A DNA stretch of 40,840 bases from CAZTDD01 sp964612675 (GTDB taxonomy: Bacteria > Hinthialibacterota > Hinthialibacteria > Hinthialibacterales > JAKPRU01): positions 1 to 40,840 of the forward strand of contig CAZTDD010000054.1 of assembly GCA_964612675.1 (NCBI GenBank). Direction: 5' to 3'. The notes under the pieces are model-generated. The model saw nothing but the letters and a program-made list of their open reading frames with translations. It was not told the DNA's origin and made no database searches. Shown in pieces: positions 31,443-39,629 of the stretch; the first letter of the stretch is position 1, and each line of letters begins with the position of its first letter. Made by a program: the position numbers and the translations under genes.

Positions 31443-34274
31443 ATGATGAAATCAATGAAATCGATCCGTATCCGAGGAGCGAAAGAGCATAATCTACAAA
31501 GCGTGGATCTTGATATTCCTCGTGACAATCTGGTGGTGTTCACCGGAGTGAGCGGGTCGGGGAAGTCATCGCTCGCGTTCGATACCATCTATGCGGAAGG
31601 CCAGCGGCGGTATGTGGAATCGCTTAGCGCATACGCCCGGCAGTTCCTGGGGCAGATGGAGAAACCGCATGTCGACTTTATCGACGGACTGTCGCCCGCG
31701 ATCTCCATCGAGCAAAAGAGCGCCAGCAAGAACCCTCGATCCACAGTCGGGACCGTCACCGAGATCTACGATTACCTTCGTCTTCTTTTCTCCCGGTGCG
31801 GAATAGCCTACTGCCCGGACTGCGGCGAGCCTATCGGTGCTCAAACCGTCGATCAAATCGTCGACCGCATTCTAGAACTTCCGGAGGGAACGCGGTTCAT
31901 GGTGCTAGGCCCGCGTGTCCGGGAGCGCAAAGGCGAGTACAAGGATATCTTCGAGGAAGCCCAAAAGGACGGTTTTGTCCGGATTCGCGTCGACGGGGTT
32001 GTGCACGATATCGACGAGGACATCAGTCTCGACAAGCGGCTCAAACACAACATCGAGATTGTCGTCGATCGGCTTGTGATGAGAGCGGACATGCAGTCGC
32101 GTCTCTCGGACTCGGTCGAGACCGCGCTTCGCGTTGGGGACGGTACACTGATCGTCAACCGATTGGACGGCGAAGACCTTTTCTTCAGCGCGAAAAACGC
32201 GTGTCTGAAATGCGGTCAATCGTTCGATGAACTGACCCCGCAGCATTTCTCGTTCAATCATCCCCTGGGGATGTGCCCGGAGTGTGACGGACTCGGGCGC
32301 AAACTCGAACTCGACCCGGATTTGGTTGTGCCAAACAAGCATTTTTCTGTTGTCGAAGGCGCAATTCACCCGTGGCGCAATCTCTTTGAAAAAGAGAACG
32401 GAGCCTATTGGGCGAGACACGTGCGCAAACGCCTTCAATCCATGGCAAAGAAATACAATTTCTCGCTGGAGACGCCATGGGAGAAGCTGTCGAAGAAGGC
32501 GCAGCAGGTCCTGCTGTATGGCGACAAGAAGGGAACGTATCGCGGGATTATTCCCGAAATGGAGGAATGGTATGCGACCACGTCATCCGAGGGGTTCCGC
32601 AACTACCTGTTCGAGCATTTTATGCACCGGATTCCATGTCACGTCTGCGATGGGGGGCGTTTGCGGCCGGAATCGTTAGCGGTTCGGTTCCACGATAAGA
32701 CGATTCAAAGCGTTTGCCAGTTGAACGTCGGCCAGGCATTACGGTTTTTTGATGCTGCAACGCTTACCCCGCGTGAGGAGACAATCGCAGGGCAGGTACT
32801 GAAAGAGGTTCGCAACCGATTGCGCTTTCTTAACGACGTTGGGCTGAATTATCTAACGCTTGAGCGTGCGGCCCCGAGCCTCTCCGGTGGGGAAGCGCAA
32901 CGGATCCGGTTGGCGAGCCAGATCGGCAGTGCGCTGGTTGGAGTGCTGTATGTGTTGGACGAGCCGAGTATCGGTCTTCACCAACGCGATAACCGCCGCC
33001 TGATCGATACGCTCTGTCAACTCCGGGATCTGGGCAACACGGTTCTTGTGGTGGAACACGACCAGGAGATGATGGAGTCGTCGGATTACATCGTCGATTT
33101 CGGGCCGGGAGCCGGGCGCGATGGTGGGGAAGTGGTTGTGGCCGGTCCGCCGGAGACGGTGCGTACGAACGAGCAATCGTTGACCGGGGCCTATCTCGCA
33201 GGAAAGAAAGAAATCGAAATTCCACCGAAACGGCGTCCGCAAAACGGCGAATCGATCACGGTCGTCGGCGCGGCCGAAAACAATCTCAAGAAGATCGATG
33301 TTTCGATCCCATTGGGTGTGTTCACCTGTGTGACCGGTGTATCCGGTTCGGGGAAAAGCAGCCTGATCACCGAGGTGCTTTATAAAGCACTCGCGCAACA
33401 GCTGCACGGTGCGAAGTCGCCCGCAGGTCGGCATAAAGAGATTTTGGGGATTGACCAGATCGATAAGATCATCAACATCGACCAGAATCCGATCGGCCGA
33501 ACGCCGCGCTCGAATCCGGCGACATATGTCAAAGTGTTCGATCCGATCCGTGCGTTGTTTGCCGATCTGCCGGAAGCGAAAGTGCGCGGCTACAAGGCGG
33601 GTCGCTTTTCGTTCAACGTGCCGGGCGGGCGGTGTGAGGCGTGTGACGGGGATGGGTCGAAACGGATCGAGATGCATTTCTTGGCGGATGTGTTTGTGAC
33701 GTGTGAGGTGTGTGGTGGGAAGCGATTCAATCGAGAGACGTTGCAAGTGAAATTCAAGGGGAAGAACATCGCGGATGTGCTGGATATGACCGTGTCTGAG
33801 GCGCAGGAGCTGTTCGCGAATTTCCCGCGAATTCAGCGTATTCTGCGCACGCTTGCCGAGGTCGGGTTGGATTATGTTCGTCTCGGGCAACCTGCACCGA
33901 CGTTGTCGGGCGGCGAGGCGCAGCGGGTGAAACTTGCAAAAGAGTTATCGCGCCGCGATACGGGACGGACCTTCTATATTCTGGACGAACCGACGACGGG
34001 TCTTCACTTTGACGATATCAAAAAGCTGTTGCGTGTTTTGAACACGTTGGTGGAGCGGGGCAATACGGTGGTTGTGATCGAGCACAATCTGGATGTGATC
34101 AAGTGTGCGGATTGGATTATCGATCTCGGTCCGGAGGGTGGCGATGACGGTGGGCGTGTGATAGCGGAAGGCACTCCGGAGGCGGTCGCCCGCAAAAAGA
34201 AATCCTTCACAGGCCAATTCCTCTCAAAGATCTTCAACGGAAAACCGAAACGCAAGAAGAAAGTGGCGTGCTGA
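31443..34274 (+). CDS. uvrA: UvrABC excinuclease subunit A
   Basis: A 943-residue protein of full family length. UvrA is the damage-sensing ATPase of nucleotide excision repair; it loads UvrB on damaged DNA. Visible are two Walker A motifs (GVSGSGKSS near residues 34 and 635), two ABC signatures (LSGGEAQRIRLA near 480 and LSGGEAQRVKLA near 820), two Walker B motifs (YVLDEPSIGLH, YILDEPTTGLH) and Cys pairs for zinc: CPDC (near 123), CLKC with CPEC (near 254 and 279), CHVC (near 400) and CEAC with CEVC (near 730 and 756). ATGATG makes the start; the second Met is equally possible. The C-terminus is basic. No sign of decay. Confidence 0.97.
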   Translation: MMKSMKSIRIRGAKEHNLQSVDLDIPRDNLVVFTGVSGSGKSSLAFDTIYAEGQRRYVESLSAYARQFLGQMEKPHVDFIDGLSPAISIEQKSASKNPRSTVGTVTEIYDYLRLLFSRCGIAYCPDCGEPIGAQTVDQIVDRILELPEGTRFMVLGPRVRERKGEYKDIFEEAQKDGFVRIRVDGVVHDIDEDISLDKRLKHNIEIVVDRLVMRADMQSRLSDSVETALRVGDGTLIVNRLDGEDLFFSAKNACLKCGQSFDELTPQHFSFNHPLGMCPECDGLGRKLELDPDLVVPNKHFSVVEGAIHPWRNLFEKENGAYWARHVRKRLQSMAKKYNFSLETPWEKLSKKAQQVLLYGDKKGTYRGIIPEMEEWYATTSSEGFRNYLFEHFMHRIPCHVCDGGRLRPESLAVRFHDKTIQSVCQLNVGQALRFFDAATLTPREETIAGQVLKEVRNRLRFLNDVGLNYLTLERAAPSLSGGEAQRIRLASQIGSALVGVLYVLDEPSIGLHQRDNRRLIDTLCQLRDLGNTVLVVEHDQEMMESSDYIVDFGPGAGRDGGEVVVAGPPETVRTNEQSLTGAYLAGKKEIEIPPKRRPQNGESITVVGAAENNLKKIDVSIPLGVFTCVTGVSGSGKSSLITEVLYKALAQQLHGAKSPAGRHKEILGIDQIDKIINIDQNPIGRTPRSNPATYVKVFDPIRALFADLPEAKVRGYKAGRFSFNVPGGRCEACDGDGSKRIEMHFLADVFVTCEVCGGKRFNRETLQVKFKGKNIADVLDMTVSEAQELFANFPRIQRILRTLAEVGLDYVRLGQPAPTLSGGEAQRVKLAKELSRRDTGRTFYILDEPTTGLHFDDIKKLLRVLNTLVERGNTVVVIEHNLDVIKCADWIIDLGPEGGDDGGRVIAEGTPEAVARKKKSFTGQFLSKIFNGKPKRKKKVAC

Positions 34275-34359
34275 TTCGACAGGCGATGTTCTATTCCGCT
34301 CGCCTTCTTCTTCGCTCGCCCTGGAGTTGTACTCCTGGGCGGGACGGAACGTTGCTTGT

Positions 34360-34480
34360 GTTTGTCCAATCGAAGGCAATCGGGGCGATGAAGACGCAAG
34401 AGGAAGAACTCTCTCCGGAATAGATTTTGCAGCAGATGCCACTTACAACGGGTGCCACCCCCAATTCCGGCTTGGGGGTG
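34360..34480. repeat. Dispersed repeat, copy with hairpin core and CACCCCCAA palindrome
   Basis: GTTTGT (34360), the core CAATCG...GAAG...AGAGG (34377-34403), then 46 bases, then GGGTGC and the palindrome arms CACCCCCAA (34456-34464) and TTGGGGGTG (34472-34480). The same order with 38 bases between recurs at 35263-35370. Confidence 0.6.
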
Positions 34481-34557
34481 GTCTCTTTTCGCTTGTTTTG
34501 CTCTTTTTTTCTGAGGGGGATGAGCAAAGGGTGGAGTCTATGGCCCTGCAATTCCTG

Positions 34558-34854
34558 TCACCCCTTCATCAGTTGTTCCCGTATCCAGGCGGGATTCCGG
34601 CGGCAATCAAGAACGGCAAAAACGACAACAGCGTCGTCGATGATGCGGTAGTAGATGGAAAATGGGAACCGTTTAGAAAGCTGACGATGGTATCCGAACA
34701 CCCTTCGGTGAATTCCGCCAAAGAAAGCCAACGAATCAATGTCGGAATAGAGAGAATCAAGAAAATACGATCCGAGACCGAAACATCGCGACTCATAGAA
34801 TCGGTATCCCTCCTCCAGGTCCGATTCAGCGGCGCTTAGGATTTTGATCTTCAT
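34558..34854 (-). CDS. ParE/RelE-family toxin
   Basis: A 98-residue protein of the ParE/RelE fold. The N-terminal strand and helix (MKIKILSAAESDLEEGYRFYE), then RRVFGYHRQLSKRFPFSIYYRIIDDAVVVFAVLDCRRNP matches the family pattern of the ParE-type 'FP..IYY...D..V.V.AV.H..R.P' sheet. The start overlaps the antitoxin stop by 4 bases. Partnered with the PF09720-type protein encoded just upstream on the same strand, as in many ParE modules. Target (gyrase or ribosome) cannot be decided from sequence. Confidence 0.85.
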   Translation of the reverse strand: MKIKILSAAESDLEEGYRFYESRCFGLGSYFLDSLYSDIDSLAFFGGIHRRVFGYHRQLSKRFPFSIYYRIIDDAVVVFAVLDCRRNPAWIREQLMKG

Positions 34855-35075
34855 GAGATGTTGTTCTTAATTCTTGTTTTGGCTCGTTCCCAATCCGATA
34901 TATCCATTTTGCCCGCCGCGAGAGCTTCTTCGCGATCCCGTAGGACGGCCTCGTGCCAATCCGGGGACTGCAGCGTCTCGTCATTGCCAGCCAGGTCGGC
35001 CCAGAGACTTTCCATCAGGTCCAGTTTCTGTTCCAATGAAAGCTCGGAAAGGGGCAAATCAACCTTCTCCATCAT
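34851..35075 (-). CDS. Addiction-module component, PF09720-type antitoxin
   Basis: A 74-residue protein of the putative addiction-module family (LSLEQKLDLMESLWADLAGN, SPDWHEAVLRDREEALAAGK, DWERAKTRI), the classic short two-helix pattern of these antitoxins. It is followed directly by the toxin gene (overlap ATGA). The palindromic operator, if any, would lie within the upstream 150 bases; I see no clear one. Confidence 0.85.
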   Translation of the reverse strand: MMEKVDLPLSELSLEQKLDLMESLWADLAGNDETLQSPDWHEAVLRDREEALAAGKMDISDWERAKTRIKNNIS

Positions 35076-35262
35076 GTTTCTATCCTCTCAGCGCCAATCG
35101 CGACATGTGTTGGAAACCGTGCCCCGGCCTCAATTGGTCGCGAAAGCTGATTCCGGCAAATACGATGCTCTCGTCAAGTATGACGCGGGTGGTAAGGCAA
35201 AGAAAGTGACGAATGATGAATGACGCGCGATCATACACGGGTGGCCCCGATTCGTCGGGTTC

Positions 35263-35370
35263 GTTTGTTCGACGGCAATCGAGGCAACGAAGGTGCGAGA
35301 GGACACCCGGCCATCGATCGATTTTCAACGTTCCTGCAGTGGGTGCCACCCCCAATTCCGCTTGGGGTTG
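35263..35370. repeat. Dispersed repeat, second copy
   Basis: GTTTGT (35263-35268), the core CAATCG...GAAG...AGAGG (35276-35302), and the palindrome CACCCCCAA (35347-35355) with TTGGGGTTG (35362-35370), which has one change in its second arm. Confidence 0.6.
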
Positions 35371-35467
35371 GCACGCGTGGTACGGTTTGGAGTACGACGA
35401 GAAGTATGTATGGGATTGAAGGTGGTCTTACTTCGCCCCGTTGGGGCTTAAGATATGTTGCGTTCAT

Positions 35468-35740
35468 CGTTTCCGGGGGCGTTGCCCGCTGGCTAGATCA
35501 CCTGACCCCTTTGGGGTCAAATGACAGAGTAACTGCGCCCCCTTCCCGACGTCACAATCGTTTCCAGGGGCGTTGCCCGCTGGCTAAATTACATGACCCC
35601 TTCGGGGTCAAATGACAGAGTAACTGCGCCCCCTTCCCGACGTCACAATCGTTTCCGGGGGCGTTGCCCGCTGGCTAGATTACCTGACCCCTTTGGGGTC
35701 AAATGACAGAGTAACTGCGCCCCCCTCCCGACGTCACAGT
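35468..35740. repeat. 91-bp tandem repeat, three units, each a nested hairpin
   Basis: Units start at 35468, 35559 and 35650 and are all exactly 91 bases, with a few substitutions. Each has an inner perfect stem TGACCCC/GGGGTCA with a TTT or TTC loop, and an outer pair GGGGGCG/CGCCCCC. A related hairpin precedes the array (35435-35447). No open frame is supported. Confidence 0.9.
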
Positions 35741-35804
35741 AGAAAACCGTGCCAATGCTCTGTAGCTTGGTAGCCTGAATTCTGAGATTGTGACTGGGGA
35801 ACCG

Positions 35805-36866
35805 ATGAATCAACGCTCAATATGGGATGTGCCGTTCACCGAACTCGAGGAGTGGTGTGAACGAAGGGAACTGCCCGGCTATCGGCCGCGTCAGATTTTC
35901 AATTGGCTCTACAACAAAGGGGCATCGTCATGGGACCAAATGACGGACCTCCCAAAAGACCTGCGCGACGGCCTCGCCGAATCGTTCGATCTCTCACTTC
36001 CGACAACTGTCGATCGTGTGACCGACTCCCAAGACAGTACGGAGAAATTTCTCATCGAACTGAACGACGGCCGGAAGATCGAAACCGTCGCAATCCCCCG
36101 CTCAAAAGGGAAAGAACGCTCACAGAAAGGTTTTACGCTGTGTGTATCCGTGCAGGTGGGCTGTAGTTTCGCCTGCCGGTTCTGCGCAACGGGGCGGATG
36201 GGGCTCGTTCGGAATCTCGACGCGGGCGAAATTATCGCGCAAATCGTCCTGGCCCAACGCGCCGGGTTCGACATCAAACGGATCGTGCTCATGGGGATGG
36301 GCGAACCGCTCCATAACTACGAAAATGTGATGAACGCCGTCACACTCCTGACCCACAAAGCCGGTCTCGACTGGTCGCCGCGCAGAATCACACTCTCGAC
36401 TGTGGGACTTGTACCGGAAATCTATCGACTCGCACAGGACAAGCCCGGCCTGAAACTGGCGGTCTCGCTTCACGGCACCACGGATCAAAAACGGGCCGAA
36501 CAGATCCCGCTGGCGAAAGTGTACACATTGGACCGGCTGTTCGACGCGATTGAGTATTACCAGAAACATGAGAACAGGCGGATCTCGTTCGAATACCTGC
36601 TGATCCGCGGAGTGAACGACGGGCTGCGAGATGCGAAACGACTGGCCGAACGGCTGCGGGAACTGCTTTGTCATGTGAATTTGATACCGTACAACCAGGT
36701 GGCGCGGTCCGATTTCGCACGGCCCTCGAACAAGGTCGTGACCCGGTTTGCGGAGATTCTACGCGAAGCCGGCGTGGAGACGACTATCCGGGCGAGTCGG
36801 GGCCGGGGAATCTCAGGGGCCTGCGGTCAGCTGGCTACGGAATCGAAAGCGAAGAGAAATCAGTAA
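35805..36866 (+). CDS. rlmN: 23S rRNA (adenine-2503) and tRNA methyltransferase, radical SAM
   Basis: A 353-residue radical SAM methyltransferase. RlmN methylates C2 of A2503 in 23S rRNA and of A37 in tRNA. The N-terminal domain carries the YRPRQIFNWLYNKG pattern, the 4Fe-4S motif is CSFACRFC (near residue 120), followed by GRMGLVRNL; then GMGEPLHNY and the substrate-methylating C-terminal Cys in GACGQL (near residue 343). The ATG at 35805 is favoured by GGGGA upstream; an in-frame GTG at 35790 adds 5 residues. Housekeeping gene with no close operon partner; a composite repeat follows. Confidence 0.95.
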   Translation: MNQRSIWDVPFTELEEWCERRELPGYRPRQIFNWLYNKGASSWDQMTDLPKDLRDGLAESFDLSLPTTVDRVTDSQDSTEKFLIELNDGRKIETVAIPRSKGKERSQKGFTLCVSVQVGCSFACRFCATGRMGLVRNLDAGEIIAQIVLAQRAGFDIKRIVLMGMGEPLHNYENVMNAVTLLTHKAGLDWSPRRITLSTVGLVPEIYRLAQDKPGLKLAVSLHGTTDQKRAEQIPLAKVYTLDRLFDAIEYYQKHENRRISFEYLLIRGVNDGLRDAKRLAERLRELLCHVNLIPYNQVARSDFARPSNKVVTRFAEILREAGVETTIRASRGRGISGACGQLATESKAKRNQ

Positions 36867-37236
36867 TATCGGGATCGAACATTGACCCCTGAAAAAGCAG
36901 GATGGTACCTTAGGCGTGCTATGACGCAAGGATTCAGCGCGATACAGAATCAACCCCCTCCTAACCTCCCCCGATCTCGGGGGAGGAACGGGTTCTTTTT
37001 CTCCCCCAAAGTTGACGACCCGGCAAGAAGTGCAAAGATCTTCCCTCACCCTAACCCTCTCCCGTCGGGAGAGGGGAACTTCTATTGCCAGCGGCCGACT
37101 CTTTGCCGTCCCGTCAAAGTTCGGGGGAGGAACGGGTTCTTCTTTTCCCCCAAGGGAGCCTCGCTTGCGTGGTCGCAGTAAGGGGAGATACAGAGGGGGT
37201 TGAATCTACAATGTTCGCCTACGAAAGGTCAAAAAC
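36867..37236. other. Intergenic region filled by a composite repeat
   Basis: Apart from about 80 bases after rlmN and 30 before the sugar-binding protein gene, the gap consists of the element described at 36950-37203. No gene is seen. Confidence 0.7.
36950..37203. mobile_element. Composite MITE-like element
   Basis: The ends are inverted repeats: TCAACCCCCTC (36950-36960) and its complement at 37193-37203, with further matches outside. Inside are a perfect palindrome CCTCCCCCGA/TCGGGGGAGG (36965-36986) and two near-direct copies of GGGGGAGGAACGGGTTCTT (about 36979 and 37124). Between these copies lies the CCCTCTCCC palindrome (37055-37075) of the family at 8086. This arrangement suggests one repeat inserted into another. 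It has no coding capacity and no target duplication that I could confirm. Confidence 0.6.
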
Positions 37237-38235
37237 ATGATGAGAGTATTTTCGATATTGTCGATCTGGTTGCTGCTGATGTCGCTGCTGTGTCTCCAGG
37301 CGGACTTTTCGCAGTTCTCGACAGCGGCCCCCGGCGATCAGGATGTCCGGATCGCTATCGTGACCAACGCGGTCGCACCGTTCTGGGTTCCGATGACCGT
37401 CGGCCTTGAACACGCCTCCAAGAAGCTCGGGGTCGAGGCGACCTGGCAGGGGCCGCCGCATGCGCAAGTCTCCGAACAGCGCCGGATCATCGAGGATATG
37501 GCCGCCCAAGGCGTGGATGGGATCGCCATCTCGCCCATCGATGCCGAGGCGATTACGCCGATCATCGACGAGCTGGTGGAAAACGGAATCATTGTACTGA
37601 CAATCGACTCCGACGCCCCGAAGAGCAAACGGTACGCCTATATCGGCACGAACAATGTCGAAGCGGGCCGGATCGCGGGAGAAGCCGCAGCGAAATGTCT
37701 ACCGGACGGCGGGGAGATCGTGGCGTTCGTGGGCACGTTGGCCGCACTGAATGCCCAGGAACGGCTTGAAGGATTTAAAGAGGCCGCCTCGAAGCACAAC
37801 ATCGAAGTGGTGGATGTCAAACAGGATCAAACCGATAAGAACAAGGCGCGTCGTAACGTTGAAGATACGATTCAAGCCTATCCCGAGGTGGACGCGTTTT
37901 TGGGCCTTTGGTCGTACAATCCTCCGGCGATCACTGCGGCGGTGAAAGCGGCCGACAAGCTCGGGAAGATCCAGGTTTTCGGTTTCGATGCCGAGCCGCA
38001 GACGCTCTCTCATCTGGAGAACGGAGAGATCGAATACACGATAGTCCAGAAGCCGTACTTGTTCGGCTACCTTTCGGTGGAATTGATCACGATGATGAAA
38101 TGGATGGGCATCGACGAGACCCTCAATCTGCTGCCCGAGGATCGGATCATCGATACCGGTGTCGAGGTGATCACTCCCGAGACGGTTGGCGATTTCAAAG
38201 AACGACTGAAGGCGCTCGGTATACGATCGTCGTAG
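37237..38235 (+). CDS. Periplasmic sugar-binding protein of an ABC importer
   Basis: A 332-residue protein with an N-terminal signal (MMRVFSILSIWLLLMSLLC) and no convincing lipobox. The mature part is a type I periplasmic-binding-protein fold of the ribose/xylose class: VRIAIVTNAVAPFWVPMTVGLEHASKKLG, GVDGIAISPIDAEA, VLTIDSDAPKSKRYAYIGTNNVEAG, FVGTLAALNAQERLEGFKEA and the hinge-side VFGFDAEPQTLSHL with DTGVEVITPE near the end. It binds a sugar or related ligand for a permease encoded 185 bases downstream. The gap between the genes carries a large inverted repeat. Confidence 0.88.
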   Translation: MMRVFSILSIWLLLMSLLCLQADFSQFSTAAPGDQDVRIAIVTNAVAPFWVPMTVGLEHASKKLGVEATWQGPPHAQVSEQRRIIEDMAAQGVDGIAISPIDAEAITPIIDELVENGIIVLTIDSDAPKSKRYAYIGTNNVEAGRIAGEAAAKCLPDGGEIVAFVGTLAALNAQERLEGFKEAASKHNIEVVDVKQDQTDKNKARRNVEDTIQAYPEVDAFLGLWSYNPPAITAAVKAADKLGKIQVFGFDAEPQTLSHLENGEIEYTIVQKPYLFGYLSVELITMMKWMGIDETLNLLPEDRIIDTGVEVITPETVGDFKERLKALGIRSS

Positions 38236-38290
38236 TGAGAAATGGATGGGTGATGCCGATGATGTGAGAAAGAAAAAGGAGTCTCCTTTG

Positions 38291-38371
38291 CCGTCATGGC
38301 GAGCGAAGCGTGGCCATCTCTTTGTTGTCGGATCAGAGGATGAGATTGCTTCGCTTCGCTCGCAATGACGG
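38291..38371. repeat. Inverted-repeat element, GTCATTGCGAGCGAAGC family
   Basis: CCGTCATGGCGAGCGAAGCG (38291-38310) and its following ten bases are matched by an inverted copy at 38342-38371, with 26 of 30 positions agreeing and a 21-base loop. The core GCGAGCGAAGC with ATTGC is a well-known dispersed type in environmental bacterial genomes. It stands between the binding-protein and permease genes and could act as a hairpin that tunes their ratio. Confidence 0.65.
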
Positions 38372-38420
38372 TTTCGTGGGCGCAATGACAGATTTGGCCA
38401 CGTATTCTTAGGGAAAATGG

Positions 38421-39587
38421 ATGGCAAAGCCTGGGTGGTCGGTGCTTAAAAAGATCTTTCGCAGTCGTGAAGTCAGTACGCTGATTGTATTGATACTTCT
38501 CTGTGTAGCGATCCTTCTGAAAAGCGACGCGTTTTTCTCGACGTATAATCTGCGTAATCTCTCCCGGCAGATCGGCCTATTGACGATCATGGGGCTGGGC
38601 GAGACCTTCGTCATCATCACGGGTGGGATCGATCTCTCGATGGGAAGCCTGGTGGCGTTCATCGGTGTCGTTGCCGCCTGTCTTCTTTCACCGGCTCCGC
38701 CACAGAATTTCCTTGACTTTCAATCCCTCGTCGCATCCGCCGTGCTGCCGATGCTGCTTCTGGCGGGTCTCGCGGCGGCTTTGTACGCCTTGGTAAGACG
38801 GATGTGGGCGAAGCGGATCGCGGTCGCTATCAGTGTGGCGGCTCTTGTGATTATTTTTCTGTGGGGGCTTTGCAGCCTGTCGCCGGGGGAGGGCGGGGAA
38901 GCGCAGCCGTTTTTGGTGATACCCGGGATCTTACTTCTTTGTGCGCTCATCGGTGTGTACCACGGGGTTCTCGTTACCTATGTAAACTTGCCGCCTTTCG
39001 TTGTGACGTTGGGTAGTATGTGCATTCTGCGCGGATTCGCACTGTTGCTTACGGAATCGCTTCCGGTCATGATCCAGGATCCATTTTTCGAGTACATCGG
39101 CAACGAAAACGTTTTGGGTGTCCCAGTTCCATTCGCCCTTTGTGTAATCATTACCGTTGTTCTGGCTGTACTGATGCGCATGACTCGGTTCGGGCGGCGT
39201 CTGTTCGCGGTGGGCGGGAATGAGATTGCGACGTTCTATTCCGGGATCAACGTTCGCCGTGTGAAAATCTGGGCGTATGTTCTGTGTGCCGTGCTGGGAG
39301 GAATCGCGGCGCTCCTGTATGCGGGGTACGACCGGCAGGGCAATCCCAGCAGCGGGGCGTTCTACGAGCTGAACGCCATTGCGGCGGCGGTTGTGGGCGG
39401 TGCGAGCCTGATGGGCGGTGAGGGGAGTATGATCGGGACGTTTTTGGGCGCCGGGATTCTGCAGGTCATTCTGAACGGAATCAACTTGATCATTCGGCAG
39501 GGGTCATCATTGTGGGAAGGCGTAATTGTCGGCATAGTCGTTGTAGCGGCGGTCACCTTTAACACGATACGTGCGCAGAGAGAATAA
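38421..39587 (+). CDS. Sugar ABC transporter permease, XylH/RbsC type
   Basis: A 388-residue membrane protein of the BPD_transp_2 family. Signature regions are GETFVIITGGIDLSMGSLVAF (residues about 60-80), PPFVVTLGSMCILRGFALL, FGRRLFAVGGNEIATFYSGINVRRVK and AAAVVGGASLMGGEGSMIGTFLGA. It is about 70 residues longer than RbsC, with an extra stretch of two hydrophobic segments (residues about 110-165), as in XylH. It should form the channel for the ligand delivered by the protein encoded at 37237. No ATPase gene lies between or right after, so it must be encoded elsewhere. Confidence 0.88.
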   Translation: MAKPGWSVLKKIFRSREVSTLIVLILLCVAILLKSDAFFSTYNLRNLSRQIGLLTIMGLGETFVIITGGIDLSMGSLVAFIGVVAACLLSPAPPQNFLDFQSLVASAVLPMLLLAGLAAALYALVRRMWAKRIAVAISVAALVIIFLWGLCSLSPGEGGEAQPFLVIPGILLLCALIGVYHGVLVTYVNLPPFVVTLGSMCILRGFALLLTESLPVMIQDPFFEYIGNENVLGVPVPFALCVIITVVLAVLMRMTRFGRRLFAVGGNEIATFYSGINVRRVKIWAYVLCAVLGGIAALLYAGYDRQGNPSSGAFYELNAIAAAVVGGASLMGGEGSMIGTFLGAGILQVILNGINLIIRQGSSLWEGVIVGIVVVAAVTFNTIRAQRE

Positions 39588-39629
39588 CCGGTTGAGAAAA
39601 CGGTTGCCGGGTCGCTGGAGGGAGATACC

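Larger units (their letters stand above)
35076..35804. other. Intergenic region with repeats, no supported gene
   Basis: About 730 bases. It contains the second copy of the dispersed repeat (35263-35370), a GCCCC-GTT-GGGGC hairpin (35435-35447) and three 91-base tandem units (35468-35740). A reading frame on the minus strand (35080-35355) exists but overlaps the repeat and has no clear family. Confidence 0.6.

Noticed and set aside
32853..33890. 345-codon frame on the minus strand inside uvrA
   Set aside because: It lies fully antisense to a well conserved uvrA and shows no family resemblance.
35080..35355. Minus-strand frame of 91 codons upstream of the ParE module
   Set aside because: It overlaps a dispersed repeat at its start, has no good ribosome site and no recognised domain.
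35468..35740. CRISPR array
   Set aside because: Whole 91-base units are repeated without unique spacers, and no cas gene is present.
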